Assembly: GCA_001931905.2 (NCBI GenBank)
Contig: MSJI02000537.1
Location: 1 to 49,555 of the forward strand
Source of the DNA: Cladosporium sp. IMV 00045
Lineage: Eukaryota > Ascomycota > Dothideomycetes > Cladosporiales > Cladosporiaceae
Length of the DNA stretch: 49,555 nt
Reading direction: 5' to 3'
Notes under the pieces: generated by a model
Seen by the model: only the letters and a program-made list of their open reading frames with translations
Told to the model about the DNA's origin: nothing
Database searches by the model: none
Program-made: the position numbers and the translations under genes
Part shown: positions 28,804-40,200 of the stretch, piece by piece
Layout of the letters: each line of letters begins with the position of its first letter
How positions within the stretch are numbered: the first letter of the stretch is position 1

Positions 28804-31800
28804 TCAAGCGACCGATTGCGCCTTCGCCATGCTCGCGTAGAGCCCGCCCTTTTCCATCAACTCAGCATGTGTGCCCGATTCCACAATGGTGCCCATGTCA
28901 AACACGATGATGCGATCCATGTGCTGGATACTGGCCAGTCGATGAGCGACTGTGATTGTCGTGCGTCCCGCTGAGACTGTAGCCAATGATTCCTGCACCA
29001 TGCGCTCGCTGTGGGCGTCAAGAGCGCTTGTGGGTTCATCCAGAAGCAATATTTCTGGATTCCTGATCATCGCCCTGGCAATGGCGAGGCGCTGTCGCTG
29101 CCCACCAGACAGTTTCGTCACGCCGTTGGAGGCGCAGTCGGTGGTGTAGCCTTCCGGAAGACTCATGATGAATTCGTGCAGTCCACATCTTTCGCAAACG
29201 TTCTCCACGTCTTCTTGGCTCACGTTCTGGTTGCGAGCGGCACCGAGCTGAACGTTGTAGGCTATGGAGCCTGGGAACAATTCCGGCTCCTGTGGCACCA
29301 GACTGATGCGACTGCGCAGACGTCGGGCATCGATGCTGCAGACATCGACTCCGTCAATGAGCACTTGGCCTTCGGCGGCGTCATAGAAACGTTCAAGCAG
29401 AGCGATCGTTGATGACTTGCCTGCGCCGGAAGGTCCCACCAAAGCAACATTCTCGCCGTCCTTGACAGAGAAGGTTACGTTGCGCAAAGCTGGTCTGCTT
29501 CCGTCAAGCTTGTATTGAAGTGTGACGTTGTCGAGCTGGATCTTTGGTGTTGAAGTGGCGGGCTTTTTACCTTCCATTGGTGCGTCGACCGATGATCTCA
29601 AGGAGCCGTCGCCATCTGGTTTGCGGTCATCGTTGAGCTTCAGGATCGTTGGCCGCATGTCCAGCATCATGCAGATGTTTCTGGCGGCAGACTTTGCGCG
29701 TGTGATCTCAGGAGTCAGACTGAATGCTTGGCCAGCTCCCTGAGCCGAGAAAAGAAGGGCGGGCAACACGATGAAGAAAGACTTCGGTTCGTAATACCCC
29801 TCGCGTACGTTCTTGGAGCCCCACCAATAAGCCAGAGCGTATACGAAGTAGGTGATTGCAAATGAGAAGGCCAGCAACCCGTTCGAGGCGAACGTAAAGC
29901 GCAGACCGCTTTTGTATGGAGCTTCAAGCTCCTTTTGGTACCTCTGCACGACGTTCTCCTCAAGCCCCAGGATTGCAATGGTACGCATATTCCTGCAGCT
30001 CTCTGCGGCGATGCTGGCAGCTTTGTTGTATGCGGTGCGGTGGTGCTCCTCGGATTTGGTAAGGATGCGGAGCCTCAGGTAGCCCGCAGTGACAAGCACC
30101 GGAACGCAAGTCATCAATACCACCGCAATACGCCAAGCTACCACCAGAGCAAGAGTCAGACCTCCGATCATGGATGTTGCAATCGCAAAAAGGGTGCCGG
30201 TCACCACGCCTGAGAGCGCCGCGAGGTTCCCAGCATCGGAGTTGATGCGTGCCATCAACTCATGAAGGCCTCTACCAGGCGCTGAGAACCAAGCCATGTC
30301 CTGGCGAAGGGTGTTGCGAAGGAGAGCGCGTTGGACCCGACCAGTCAGACGAGTGGATGCGATGCCGAAGGAACTGCCACTGCCGGTGTAACAAGTGAGT
30401 GCAATCAATGACAAGATGAAGAAGATCAAGCAGTAGAACTCAATTTCTGATCGCAGACCCGTTCCGCCACGCGCGTTATCGTTGAGCAACTGGATCAGAC
30501 TACCGAACGCAATAGCCTCGCCAATGATGATAGCACCGCCTACGACAGAAAATGCAAATCCTAGCAAGAGCATTGGGGCATCCGGTTTGAGCAGGCGGAG
30601 AATCTTATGAGCCATTTCGAGACTGTTGGGTTCCTTCTGCTCGGGTTGTGCCTCTTCCAAAGAGTCGTCGAGGAAAGTACTGGCGGCGTACTCCTCTTCT
30701 TCAACACCTTTCTTCTCATCGAGTACTGTTGTAGGTGTCCGTTCTGCCCATGCAGTCGAAGTACCCTGGGCCTCGAGCAAACCATTGAAGATTGTCCCTG
30801 GAGTGGCCAAAGTAGTCGGTGCTCCAGCCTCTGCCACCTTTCCGTCGCTAACGACCACAATCTGATCCGCACCGAGCACTGTTGACAAACGGTGGGCGAT
30901 CATGATAACAGTCGTGCCGGTTGCGGCCACTTTCTTCACCGTCTGGGCGACGAGGGTCTCACTTCTTGCATCCAATGCGCTGGTGGGCTCATCTAAGACG
31001 AGGATAGCTGGTCTCTTAATCAATGCTCTGGCGAGGCAGATGCGTTGCTTCTGCCCACCGGAAAGTTGAAGGCTGTTTCCGATAGTTGTGTGGAGGCCAT
31101 GCGGCAGGTTGTCAATAAAGTCGATAGCGGCGGCTTTGACAGCCTCTTTGCATCGTTGCATTTGCTCATCGGGATGCAAGTCATGACTTCCAAGACCATG
31201 ACAGATGTTCTCGTAAATGGTTCCTGAAAAGAGGATAGAGTCCTGCTCGACCACGGAAATCTGTGCGCGAAGTCGGTCGACATTCAAGCTCCGCAGCTCA
31301 TGTTCGCCGATTTTGATGTGACCACGATAGTCGCCATAGATCTTAGTGAGTAAGGAGACCACGGTAGACTTGCCACCCCCGGACGTGCCCACAATAGCGT
31401 TAAAACTGCCGGGTCCGAAACTGAGACTAAGTCCGCGAAGGATCTTGACCGTTGCACGTGCAGGGTAAGCGAATTCGACATCGGTGAACTGGATTCCCTG
31501 TCCGTGGATATCGAATTCCTTGTTTGTAGCGCTCGGCTTTTTCAAGCACTGATTTGCCGTGTCGACTAGGTCTTTGATTTCCTCTCCTGCACTCGCGGCA
31601 CGTGCAAACATTTCTAGGAAAGGCGCAAACTGCCCAACGACGAAAGATGCGTCCAGGATCAAGAGACATACGGCGTAGACCGTTCCAGCACCACCGTTCT
31701 CAGCCATACCGCTGCCCACATAGAAGGCCAAGCCGTTCGCAGCATATGCAACGAAATACATCAATCCCAGAACAGAAGCTGCAACAATGGCTTTGCGAAT

Positions 31801-32730
31801 ACCGGCGACGGCAGACTCTTCGAGGTGGCCGGAGTGTTTCTCGCTGATGTTCTCTTCGAAATCGAAGGCTTGAACAACCTTGACTGATCGAAGCGCGGAT
31901 TCCAGAACGCCGTTTGCTTGCTCAGTGCAAGTCGATAGGCGTTTTGACAATTTGGACACCCACGTCGAGCCGGTGGCTACAATGATGATCATTGCAGGGA
32001 TCACAGCCGCCAGGAGAATACCAGTGAGTTTCGCGTTCAAAATGAAACCGACAACGAAGGCTGCAATAAAGTAACCAAGAGATTGGAGGAAAATGCCAAC
32101 CTTTTCCGAAGTACCAACTTGAATGGTCTCGATTTTTGCCGTAAGCAACGAAGTGACGTCCAGATCATGGGTGTCGTAATACGCCTGGTCCAGACTCAGA
32201 AGGCACCGCAGTAGCTTCTCTCGCAGATTGATAGCAATCTTCTCTCCGACCCTGCCGAAGGCTGACATGTAGATTGTCGTGATGACGAAATACGCTGCAG
32301 CGACACCTAGAAGCTGGCCAATCCTCGTTTCCAGTTCATCTTCAGGTGGTGGGAATGAATTGATGATTTCTCCAAAAATGACGAACATGATGGGAAGTGG
32401 TACGCCCGCGGCTACGGCCAATACAGCACCGACAACCGCGGTGCCACGCTCTCCTGTCGTTTCGAGATTGCGATACAGGCTCAAGAAGGAACTTTTGAAA
32501 GGATTCAATCCAAGGAGCTGCTGGTACACTTGCTTTGTAATAGCGCCATTGCCGGTTTTCCATTCTCTCGGATGGGCTGGGTCCAAAGTCGTATCTTCGA
32601 TGTTCTGTCGAAGATCTGTCTCCGCGTGGGATGGCCTATGGCTCTGGTCGTCGCCTGCAATTGAGATTCGCGGCGCAGCCAGGTCCTGAGAGACCCGGAC
32701 AGAGCCACGCCTCGCTGTGTTGGTGGCCAT
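28804..32730 (-). CDS. Full-length ABCB-type ABC transporter in a siderophore locus
   Basis: A 1,308-residue transporter with order membrane domain, nucleotide-binding domain, membrane domain, nucleotide-binding domain, typical of fungal multidrug-resistance (B subfamily) proteins. NBD1 shows Walker A GTSGGGKST (about 448-456), signature LSGGQKQR (about 554) and Walker B ILVLDEPTSALD; NBD2 shows GPSGAGKSS (about 1097), LSGGQRQR (about 1204) and ILLLDEPTSALD. Both ATP sites therefore look competent. An acidic linker (EEEEYAASTFLDDSLEEAQ) joins the halves at about 660-690. It lies between SidA and the NRPS and shares the intergenic region with the NRPS divergently. Similar ABC genes neighbour NRPS-type siderophore loci in other ascomycetes. 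Whether it exports the siderophore, moves it into an organelle, or protects against precursors cannot be read from sequence. Confidence 0.93.
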   Translation of the reverse strand: MATNTARRGSVRVSQDLAAPRISIAGDDQSHRPSHAETDLRQNIEDTTLDPAHPREWKTGNGAITKQVYQQLLGLNPFKSSFLSLYRNLETTGERGTAVVGAVLAVAAGVPLPIMFVIFGEIINSFPPPEDELETRIGQLLGVAAAYFVITTIYMSAFGRVGEKIAINLREKLLRCLLSLDQAYYDTHDLDVTSLLTAKIETIQVGTSEKVGIFLQSLGYFIAAFVVGFILNAKLTGILLAAVIPAMIIIVATGSTWVSKLSKRLSTCTEQANGVLESALRSVKVVQAFDFEENISEKHSGHLEESAVAGIRKAIVAASVLGLMYFVAYAANGLAFYVGSGMAENGGAGTVYAVCLLILDASFVVGQFAPFLEMFARAASAGEEIKDLVDTANQCLKKPSATNKEFDIHGQGIQFTDVEFAYPARATVKILRGLSLSFGPGSFNAIVGTSGGGKSTVVSLLTKIYGDYRGHIKIGEHELRSLNVDRLRAQISVVEQDSILFSGTIYENICHGLGSHDLHPDEQMQRCKEAVKAAAIDFIDNLPHGLHTTIGNSLQLSGGQKQRICLARALIKRPAILVLDEPTSALDARSETLVAQTVKKVAATGTTVIMIAHRLSTVLGADQIVVVSDGKVAEAGAPTTLATPGTIFNGLLEAQGTSTAWAERTPTTVLDEKKGVEEEEYAASTFLDDSLEEAQPEQKEPNSLEMAHKILRLLKPDAPMLLLGFAFSVVGGAIIIGEAIAFGSLIQLLNDNARGGTGLRSEIEFYCLIFFILSLIALTCYTGSGSSFGIASTRLTGRVQRALLRNTLRQDMAWFSAPGRGLHELMARINSDAGNLAALSGVVTGTLFAIATSMIGGLTLALVVAWRIAVVLMTCVPVLVTAGYLRLRILTKSEEHHRTAYNKAASIAAESCRNMRTIAILGLEENVVQRYQKELEAPYKSGLRFTFASNGLLAFSFAITYFVYALAYWWGSKNVREGYYEPKSFFIVLPALLFSAQGAGQAFSLTPEITRAKSAARNICMMLDMRPTILKLNDDRKPDGDGSLRSSVDAPMEGKKPATSTPKIQLDNVTLQYKLDGSRPALRNVTFSVKDGENVALVGPSGAGKSSTIALLERFYDAAEGQVLIDGVDVCSIDARRLRSRISLVPQEPELFPGSIAYNVQLGAARNQNVSQEDVENVCERCGLHEFIMSLPEGYTTDCASNGVTKLSGGQRQRLAIARAMIRNPEILLLDEPTSALDAHSERMVQESLATVSAGRTTITVAHRLASIQHMDRIIVFDMGTIVESGTHAELMEKGGLYASMAKAQSVA

Positions 32731-33047
32731 CTTGCGAAAGTACCAAGACGTGGCACGTTGTGGGGTTTTTGCAACAAAGGATTAAGAAAACACGAGCATG
32801 TCTTCTGAGGTGTAGTTGTATCGTTGATGGCTCGACAATTACATGCTCGAAGCTAGTAAGACAGCTTGACAGTTTTCAGACTACGATTTGCAAAGGTGTA
32901 GCAGTGACGGCACAGATCGAAAGGCAGTGCTCCGAGAACGGGGAGCACGGAATAGCCAGAAAACGGTACTCAGGTGCTCGCGTTGCTCGGTAGTAGAATT
33001 GGCAAAGTGTGGCAGGGAGCATGTCACCTACTTACTTGACGATCATG

Positions 33048-33056
33048 ATCTGATAA
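33048..33056 (+). promoter_or_regulatory. ATCTGATAA, putative GATA-type iron-repressor site
   Basis: Exact ATCTGATAA, about 320 bases upstream of the ABC transporter start codon and 1.2 kb before the NRPS start codon. Same motif as the SidA proximal site. Confidence 0.65.
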
Positions 33057-33418
33057 TATTGGACACGACACCCTCTGGGGAGAGCACTCGAACCATTAGT
33101 TACATCAGGTCCCACAGCCCTGACCTGCCATGGTGCCATGATGGCACGGTACTTAGGCGAAAGTAAGGGTGCACGGGTGGTTCCTGAAGTCCGCCAAAAC
33201 GAGGTAGATGATCCATCCACCATGAGAAACCCCAGAGGAATCCGTGACCCTTGTTGGCTGGGGTCAAGGACGCCTAATGCTTCGGGTTGCGTAGCGGCTG
33301 CTCGGCTGCCAGACGGACAATGAAGAACTTTTCCTTTGGCTCCATTGTGTGTGCCGGTGTCGTGAGAGTGGAGCTCAACAGGCCGGCCTTACGCTGAAGC
33401 AAGAAAAGATCACCCTTA

Positions 33419-33467
33419 ATCTGATGCAACGGTGCATCTGATAAAACTCTGATTAGATGCATCTGAT
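33419..33467 (+). promoter_or_regulatory. Clustered ATCTGAT sites with a direct repeat
   Basis: Three copies of ATCTGAT lie at 33419-33425, 33436-33442 and 33461-33467, all in the same orientation. The middle copy is a full ATCTGATAA (33436-33444). The second and third are parts of an exact 10-base direct repeat TGCATCTGAT at 33433-33442 and 33458-33467. Clustered GATA sites are typical of strong zinc-finger repressor binding; these factors have two zinc fingers. Binding is inference. Confidence 0.65.
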
Positions 33468-33896
33468 TGACCTAGCAAACCTAGTTTACAGCCGAACAGA
33501 CGCCGCCGACGTAGCGATGAATAGCCGCATGTGCGGGTGGTCCGAATGGTAAAGACCATGTTTTTAACCAGCAGACGCTATGGTGCTCCTTAGAGAATAG
33601 AACAGCGCAGTAAGCCTTGACGTTCCATGCAGGAAAGCTGGTGGTAGCGAGACCCACTGCTGCGAGCGTGACTATCCCATCCCATACCCACGCTCAGCAA
33701 GCATCGTGCTATGTGTTGTCGCCGATCGCGGTTGTAATGCGAAAAGTCTGCGCCGTGGCATTTGCCGGAAACGTGGGTTGCCTGTGCTGGTGGTACCGAG
33801 TCTGTTCATGTCCAGGGATGCGAAAACGTGGAAGTGTTTTGACGCGTCTCGTCAGATTTGATGATGATGGCGTTTCCTCGGGTCAAGCCCCAACTT

Positions 33897-33905
33897 TTAT
33901 CAGAT
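33897..33905 (-). promoter_or_regulatory. ATCTGATAA (reverse strand), putative GATA-type iron-repressor site
   Basis: The plus strand reads TTATCAGAT, the exact reverse complement of ATCTGATAA, about 360 bases before the NRPS start codon, so it is the best candidate site for the NRPS itself. Confidence 0.68.
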
Positions 33906-34261
33906 CGACTTGGCTTAGCATCATCGTCGCTTTGCGCGGGCAGGTGACACACGGCTTTGAGGCCTGACGGTGTGATAGACTCGTCGTAGACATCCACCTT
34001 CGAGCACTAGCGACTTCGGTGGCCGTATAGCCTGCCGACCTCAGTCGTTTCCTGGCGTAGAGTCAGTGCTTCTCGCCTGATATCCTAGGTACACATACCA
34101 TCATGTTGTTAGCATCTGTACAACGCCCGCGCCACTACATCTATCCGTTGCGATGAAGACCGCGTAAAGAGAGAGTCGACGAATCTTCACACAACTTGTC
34201 CCAATCATTCATTCCGTTCCCGACTATACCGGCCTCTACGGTCACAAGACTATTCGACGAC

Positions 34262-37200
34262 ATGGCTTCACAAATGTCTATTCTGAATCCCTATCCTCAA
34301 AAATTGCCTGGGCCTTCATTGCTGCATGATCTCGTTCAGCAGAATGTTAGCGATGATACGCCTGCGCTGGATTTCTTGGACGAACATGGCAAAAGGCATA
34401 CAACCTCTTACCGCACTCTCCATCACAAGTCAAACGTTCTAGCCAGTCACCTACAACAACTCCGAAGCAATAGTTCTCTCCCGGAAAGCGAGCGCTTCAT
34501 TGTTCCGGTGTTCATTGGACAATGTCCAGAGCTTTATATGACACAGCTCGCTATCTTGAAAGTCGGAGGGGCGTTTTGTCCTCTCACATTGGACGTACCT
34601 GAAGAACGTCTTCGCTTTATTCTAAAAGACGCATCCGCCACCGTTCTTGTGACAACGGCAGATCTGAAAGATCGATTACCGCATCTTGAGGATGTCTCGG
34701 TGGCAATTTCCGACGAGATCATGCGGGATTCAGACTGCACATCTCTAGCAGTGGATATCGACCCAAAATCTCCAGCCTATGTCATGTACACAAGTGGAAG
34801 TACTGGTCAGCCGAAAGGCGTGCTTCTATCTCACAATGCTGCTACACAAGCACTACTGGCACACGACCGGCATATCCCAGCCTTCACACGCTTCTTGCAA
34901 TTCGCAAGCCCAACATTTGATGTCTCTGTCTTCGAGATATTCTTCCCTCTCTTCAGAGGCCGCACGCTCGTTGTGTGTGAGCGAAAGAGAATGTTGAACG
35001 ATTTACCCGCTACCATCAACGAGCTGGATGTAGATGCCGCGGAACTCACACCATCCGTGGCGAATAGTCTTCTCTCCGGCCGAGCCAGCGTGCCCGGTCT
35101 CAAAGTGCTCCTCACTATTGGCGAAATGTTGAAGCAAGCTGTAGTTGAAGACTTTGGCGGTTCTGCTGATGAGATTGCGGTACTTCATGGCATGTACGGG
35201 CCAACAGAAGCCACCATACACTGCACACTGCAACCAAATTTTGGCAAAGACATGCCAGTCAACAACATCGGAATACCTCTAGACACAGTGTCGGCATTCA
35301 TTGTCCGCCCTGCCTCCGAGGAACCTCCAAGTCATGTCGTAGAGATATTGCCCATTGGAGAGGAGGGAGAACTCGCAGTTGGAGGATACCAACTTGCTGA
35401 CGGATATCTCAATCGCGACGAGCAAACGAAAGCTGCATTCGTATCTCACCCGGAATATGGCCAGCTATATCGAACAGGCGATCGCGCGCGACTTGATTCA
35501 CAGCAGAGATTGATGTGTCTGGGACGGATTTCTAGCGGGCAAGTCAAGCTTCGTGGACAGGTAAGCTGAGATCCTATACTCTGAAAATGCATCTTCTAAC
35601 AACTAGCAGAGAATAGAGCTTGGAGAAATCGAGTACGCAGCATCTAGGACTCCTGGCTGTCGCGATGTTTCAGTCGATGTGGTCTCCGACACACTAGTAG
35701 CTTTCTGTGTCTCCAGCTCACCGGATTTAACTGAGCACCATGTTCAAGAAACATGCAAGAAGTGGCTACCACCCTACATGGTACCAACGGATATCTTACT
35801 CATGGATACTATGCCCTACCTGGCCTCGGGCAAAATCGATCGGCGAACTTTGCAGGCCATGCACAAACAATTCAGAGAATCTGAAAATTCAGCAGCTGAA
35901 GTGCAAGTAGACGATAGCATCAGACAGCTTGCAAACATCGTCGGCGATGTCATGAAGTTGGATGTCTTGCGTCTTCCGACCCTTGCAGCTGCTGGAATCG
36001 ATTCGCTCTCTTCAATCCGTATCGCTTCCAAGTTGAGAAGTCATGGCTTCGCTCAAACCAACGCCTCTGACATCTTAGAAGCGCGGAGTCTGGCTGATCT
36101 ACAGGCCCGACTCGAGCAACCGGACTCCCTCCACGAAGAGGGGATGGATGTATCATTGCTACACGATGACAGTATCAAGCATGTACTTGAAGCACACGAC
36201 CTGTTGTCTATTAATATGAACAAGATTCAAGATATCATTGCATGCACCCCAGTTCAAAATGCAATGCTCAGCGAGACCGCAAAAGATCCTCATGCATACT
36301 GCAACTGGATTGAATTGGAGGTCGATCTTCACCGAAGCATCGAAGACGTTGAGAACGCCGTCCAGGCTCTCACCTCTCACCATGAAATGTTGAGGGCAGG
36401 ATTTGTGGCACTTCAGCATGTGGGACATCCTCACGCGTCTGTCATTTGGAAGGAGCAAGTCTTTCCCGCCGTGCATCATGTCGAGGAGTTTGACTATGAC
36501 TTCGAGATCCTTGACGATTCCCAACTTTTCCAGCCGCGACCTGTGCAGCTTCGAAGATCAGACCAAGGCATCAGGATACTTCTACAGCTTCATCATTCGC
36601 TGTACGACCAATGGTCAGTGGATGTGATCAAGAAAGACTTCGACATGTTGTTTCATGGCCACCAGTTGTCATCTCAGCCATCTTACGCCGCGGTGTCCGC
36701 TTTCCACCGTCAGCATGGCTTAAAAGGTGTTTCCGAGGCGGAGGCTGAGTTCTGGCAATCTCATTTGCAAGACGCCGCCGTCACACATCTACCACAGCTA
36801 AATGGCAAGAAGACCTCACGAGGGCTACAACGGTCGTCTTGGTTGCCCCTCGATGTATCATCAGCTTTGCTAAAATCAAAGGCGGTCGATCTGAATGCAA
36901 GCGCTCCTGCCATCTTTCAGGCCGCATTTGCTTACCTTCTCGGCCTATACACCGGTACTACAGACGTCATGTACGGTACTGTCTTTTCGGGAAGACACCT
37001 TCCTGTCGCTGAAGTCGAGCGCATTGTGGGACCGTGCCTTGCTACTTTACCTGCTCGTACCGATGTCAAAGGCTCGCGAACTTGCAAAGATCTTGTTCGC
37101 ACGATCAATGATCAGAACAGAGCTGTGCTCAAGCACTCAGTCACTCCACTTGCTGAAGTCAAGAAAATCGGAAACTTCGCTCCAAATGAAGTACTCTTCG

Positions 37201-40200
37201 ACACCCTTTTCGTCTGGCAGGAGTCAACTTTTGAAAGCCCTTTGCTTGTCAGTGAGATCGATTCTGCCGATCATCATGAACTCAATCTGGTACTCGAAGT
37301 CGAGCCTCGTGCAGAGCACATGGCCATGCGCATAACTTATCAACAAGACCGTATTCTACCAGAGCAAGTGAAGATGCTCTCTGCTCAAATGCAGTACATT
37401 GTGCAGCACTTCATCGAGAGCCCCGAAACATCAATTCCATCTCTCCTGGGCTCGCTGCCAGAGCAGCTCTCTGCGATCGACAATCCGCACCCCACATCTC
37501 ATCCTCACCAAAAAGGCCTTGTTGCAGTCTTGGAGGATGTTGCAGATCGAGTGCCATCCACTCCAGCGCTCATTTTTGGACAATCACTGGCCGGATCTGC
37601 CGAGAAGTTCGAAACTTTGAGCTATCGCGAGATGCATGCGCAAGCCAACCGATTAGCACGTCACCTCGTTTCACAGAACGTTGTCCCTGACGATCTAGTC
37701 TGCATCTGCATGGACAAGAGCTTAGATCTGTACGTTGCCATACTTGCTGTTCTGAAAACGGGCGCCGGCTACCTCCCGATCCTACCGGAGACACCCAAAG
37801 ATAGAGTAGCCTCTGTTCTTGCGCAGACCTCTGTCAAAGCGTTCCTGTGCGATTCCAGTACGCCGGACGATGTTCGATCGGTGGTCAACACAAACATCGT
37901 TGATATCAAACGAGTCGATGTTTCACAGTACCCAGAAGAGAATCTCGCGCTCCCGTACGATGGCTCACATGCTGCTTATTCGATCTTCACCAGCGGCAGC
38001 ACCGGTACACCCAAGGGACTCATTGTTACACAAGACAACTTGCTGGGTAATTTGTCTACTCTAGCCGACATATACCCCGTCGAACAGGGCGACAGACTAC
38101 TGCAAGCATGCTCTCAAGCGTTCGACGTCAGCGTGTTCGATATCTTCTTCGCTTTCTTCACAGGGATGCCTCTCTGCTTCGCACGCAAAGATGAGCTTTT
38201 CCAAGACATCGAGCACTCTATTCGTGCGCTTGAAGCCACTCACCTATCTCTTACGCCGACTGTTGCTGCACTCGTTGATCCCGGAAACGTACCCTCTGTG
38301 CGATTCCTGGTGACTGCTGGTGAAGCAATGACCGACGTGGTCCACCGCAGGTGGGCAGGCAGGGGTCTTCATCAAGGATATGGACCATCTGAAACAACCA
38401 ACATTTGCACTGTCAACCCACAGATGCCAAGTTCAGATATCATCTCGAACATTGGGCCTGCATTCAAGAACACTTCAGCTTTTGTGATCCGCGCAGATGG
38501 TCCTTTCGAAATGCTGCCGTTTGGCGCCGTTGGCGAACTCGCTTTTGGTGGTGAGCAAGTCTTCAGAGGCTACATCGGTCGCGACGAGCTCAATGCCGAG
38601 AAAATCATAAATCATCCGTCGTATGGGCGAGTCTATCGCTCAGGTGACATCGGTAGGATCCTTCCAAATGGCACCATTCTCATCAGCGGACGACTTGACG
38701 ATCAAGTCAAAGTCAGAGGAAACCGCATCGAGTTGGGTGAGATCAACGCAAGCCTACTCTCGCGAGCCGGAGTCAACGACTGCACCACCCTGGTCTTTGG
38801 CAAAGATGCAGCGTCCCAAATCATTGCTTCATTTTGGATACCCGATGACGTCTCATCGAGCGGATTCAAGGTTGTAGACCCATCGGAAAAGCTGAGGCAG
38901 CAGATTTCTGAACTTTACGATCACCTTGAAGGCTCCCTTCCACCTTACATGATTCCGACGGCGATTATCCCCATGACAACACTGCCGCGTACCACTCAAG
39001 GCAAACTAGACAAGCGTCTTCTCGACTCTGTAATGTCAACGCTTGACGAGGAAGCAAGATCGACCTTCTTCCGGTCGTCGGGAGACACAGAAGACCTTGC
39101 AGGAGACTGGACAACGCTTGAAAGCGAGCTCGCCTCTGCCCTCGGAAGCGTCATGAACCTTCCCCTCGCAGATGTAGGCCGCACTTCATCATTCTTTGCG
39201 CTCGGTCTGAACTCTATCAACGCTATTGCATTCGCAAAGGCTATCGAGAAATGCATCAACCGAAGGGTAGCGGTCGGTACCATCCTCCGCCACTCTAGTA
39301 TCGCGCGCCTTGCCCGTTCTATCTCAGATCAACCTGAGACTGACCACCGCAACGACCTCGATCTCTCGAAAGCCCTTCCGCAGGATATAATTACCGATGT
39401 CAAGTCCAAATTTGCGTCCGACTCACACCAGATCACCTCAGTGCTTCCTTGTACCCCTTTGCAAGAAGCTATGCTGTCCGCAAGTGTTTCTCAGAAGGAC
39501 GGCGCGTACTCGAATCAGACCACTTTTGAGGTCAATGGCAACTTGGCTCAACTCAAGCAAGTCTTTCGGGATCTAGTGGCCAGACACGCAATTTTGAGGA
39601 CCAAATTTCACCAGACATCCGATCCTCAGTATCCATTTGTGCAAGCAATCTTCGACGACATTGAACTTCCTTGGACTGATGAACCCCAATCAACCGAGGC
39701 GAATGGCCACCAAAAGGGTGCGGAAGACGTTACATTGATGAAGCCATTTCACATTATGGCACAAACTTCTGGGGAGGTCGTTCAGCTCACCCTCCTCATG
39801 CATCATGCAATCTACGATGGCACCTCAATGTCTGTTCTTTTGGAGGAAGCCGAGAGCATGTACCATGGACAAGTCATGTCCCAGGCCCCTGCACTGGAAC
39901 CTTTCCTTGCGGAAGTCCAAAATCACTCGAAGCCGTCCGCCATGACTTACTGGTCAAATTATCTTGATCGGTTCAATGCAAAGCCGTTCCCTCGCCGGAC
40001 CGATGCCTCCACCCAACCTTTGCAGAGCCGCTTTGCAGCGCCATTGACCACCACTGCAAGTGATCTTGATGGCTTCACCAGACGACACAACATTAGAGTA
40101 GCAAGTCTGTTCCAAGCAGCCTGGGCTAAAGTCCTCACCAAGGCCCAAGCAGCCGATGACATCTGCTTTGGTGACGTCGTCAGTGGTAGGACAGTTCCCG

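Larger units (their letters stand above)
32731..34261. promoter_or_regulatory. Divergent control region of the ABC transporter and NRPS
   Basis: The 1.53-kb region separates two divergent starts. It contains three perfect ATCWGATAA sites (33048-33056, 33436-33444 and 33897-33905), plus two extra ATCTGAT half-matches at 33419-33425 and 33461-33467. A CCAAT box lies at 34201-34205, 57 bases before the NRPS start codon. No gene is supported: the open frames here show no family signal. Confidence 0.7.

Noticed and set aside
34196..34261. N-terminal extension of the NRPS frame
   Set aside because: The upstream part of the frame has no ATG; the first in-frame ATG with a good context is at 34262.
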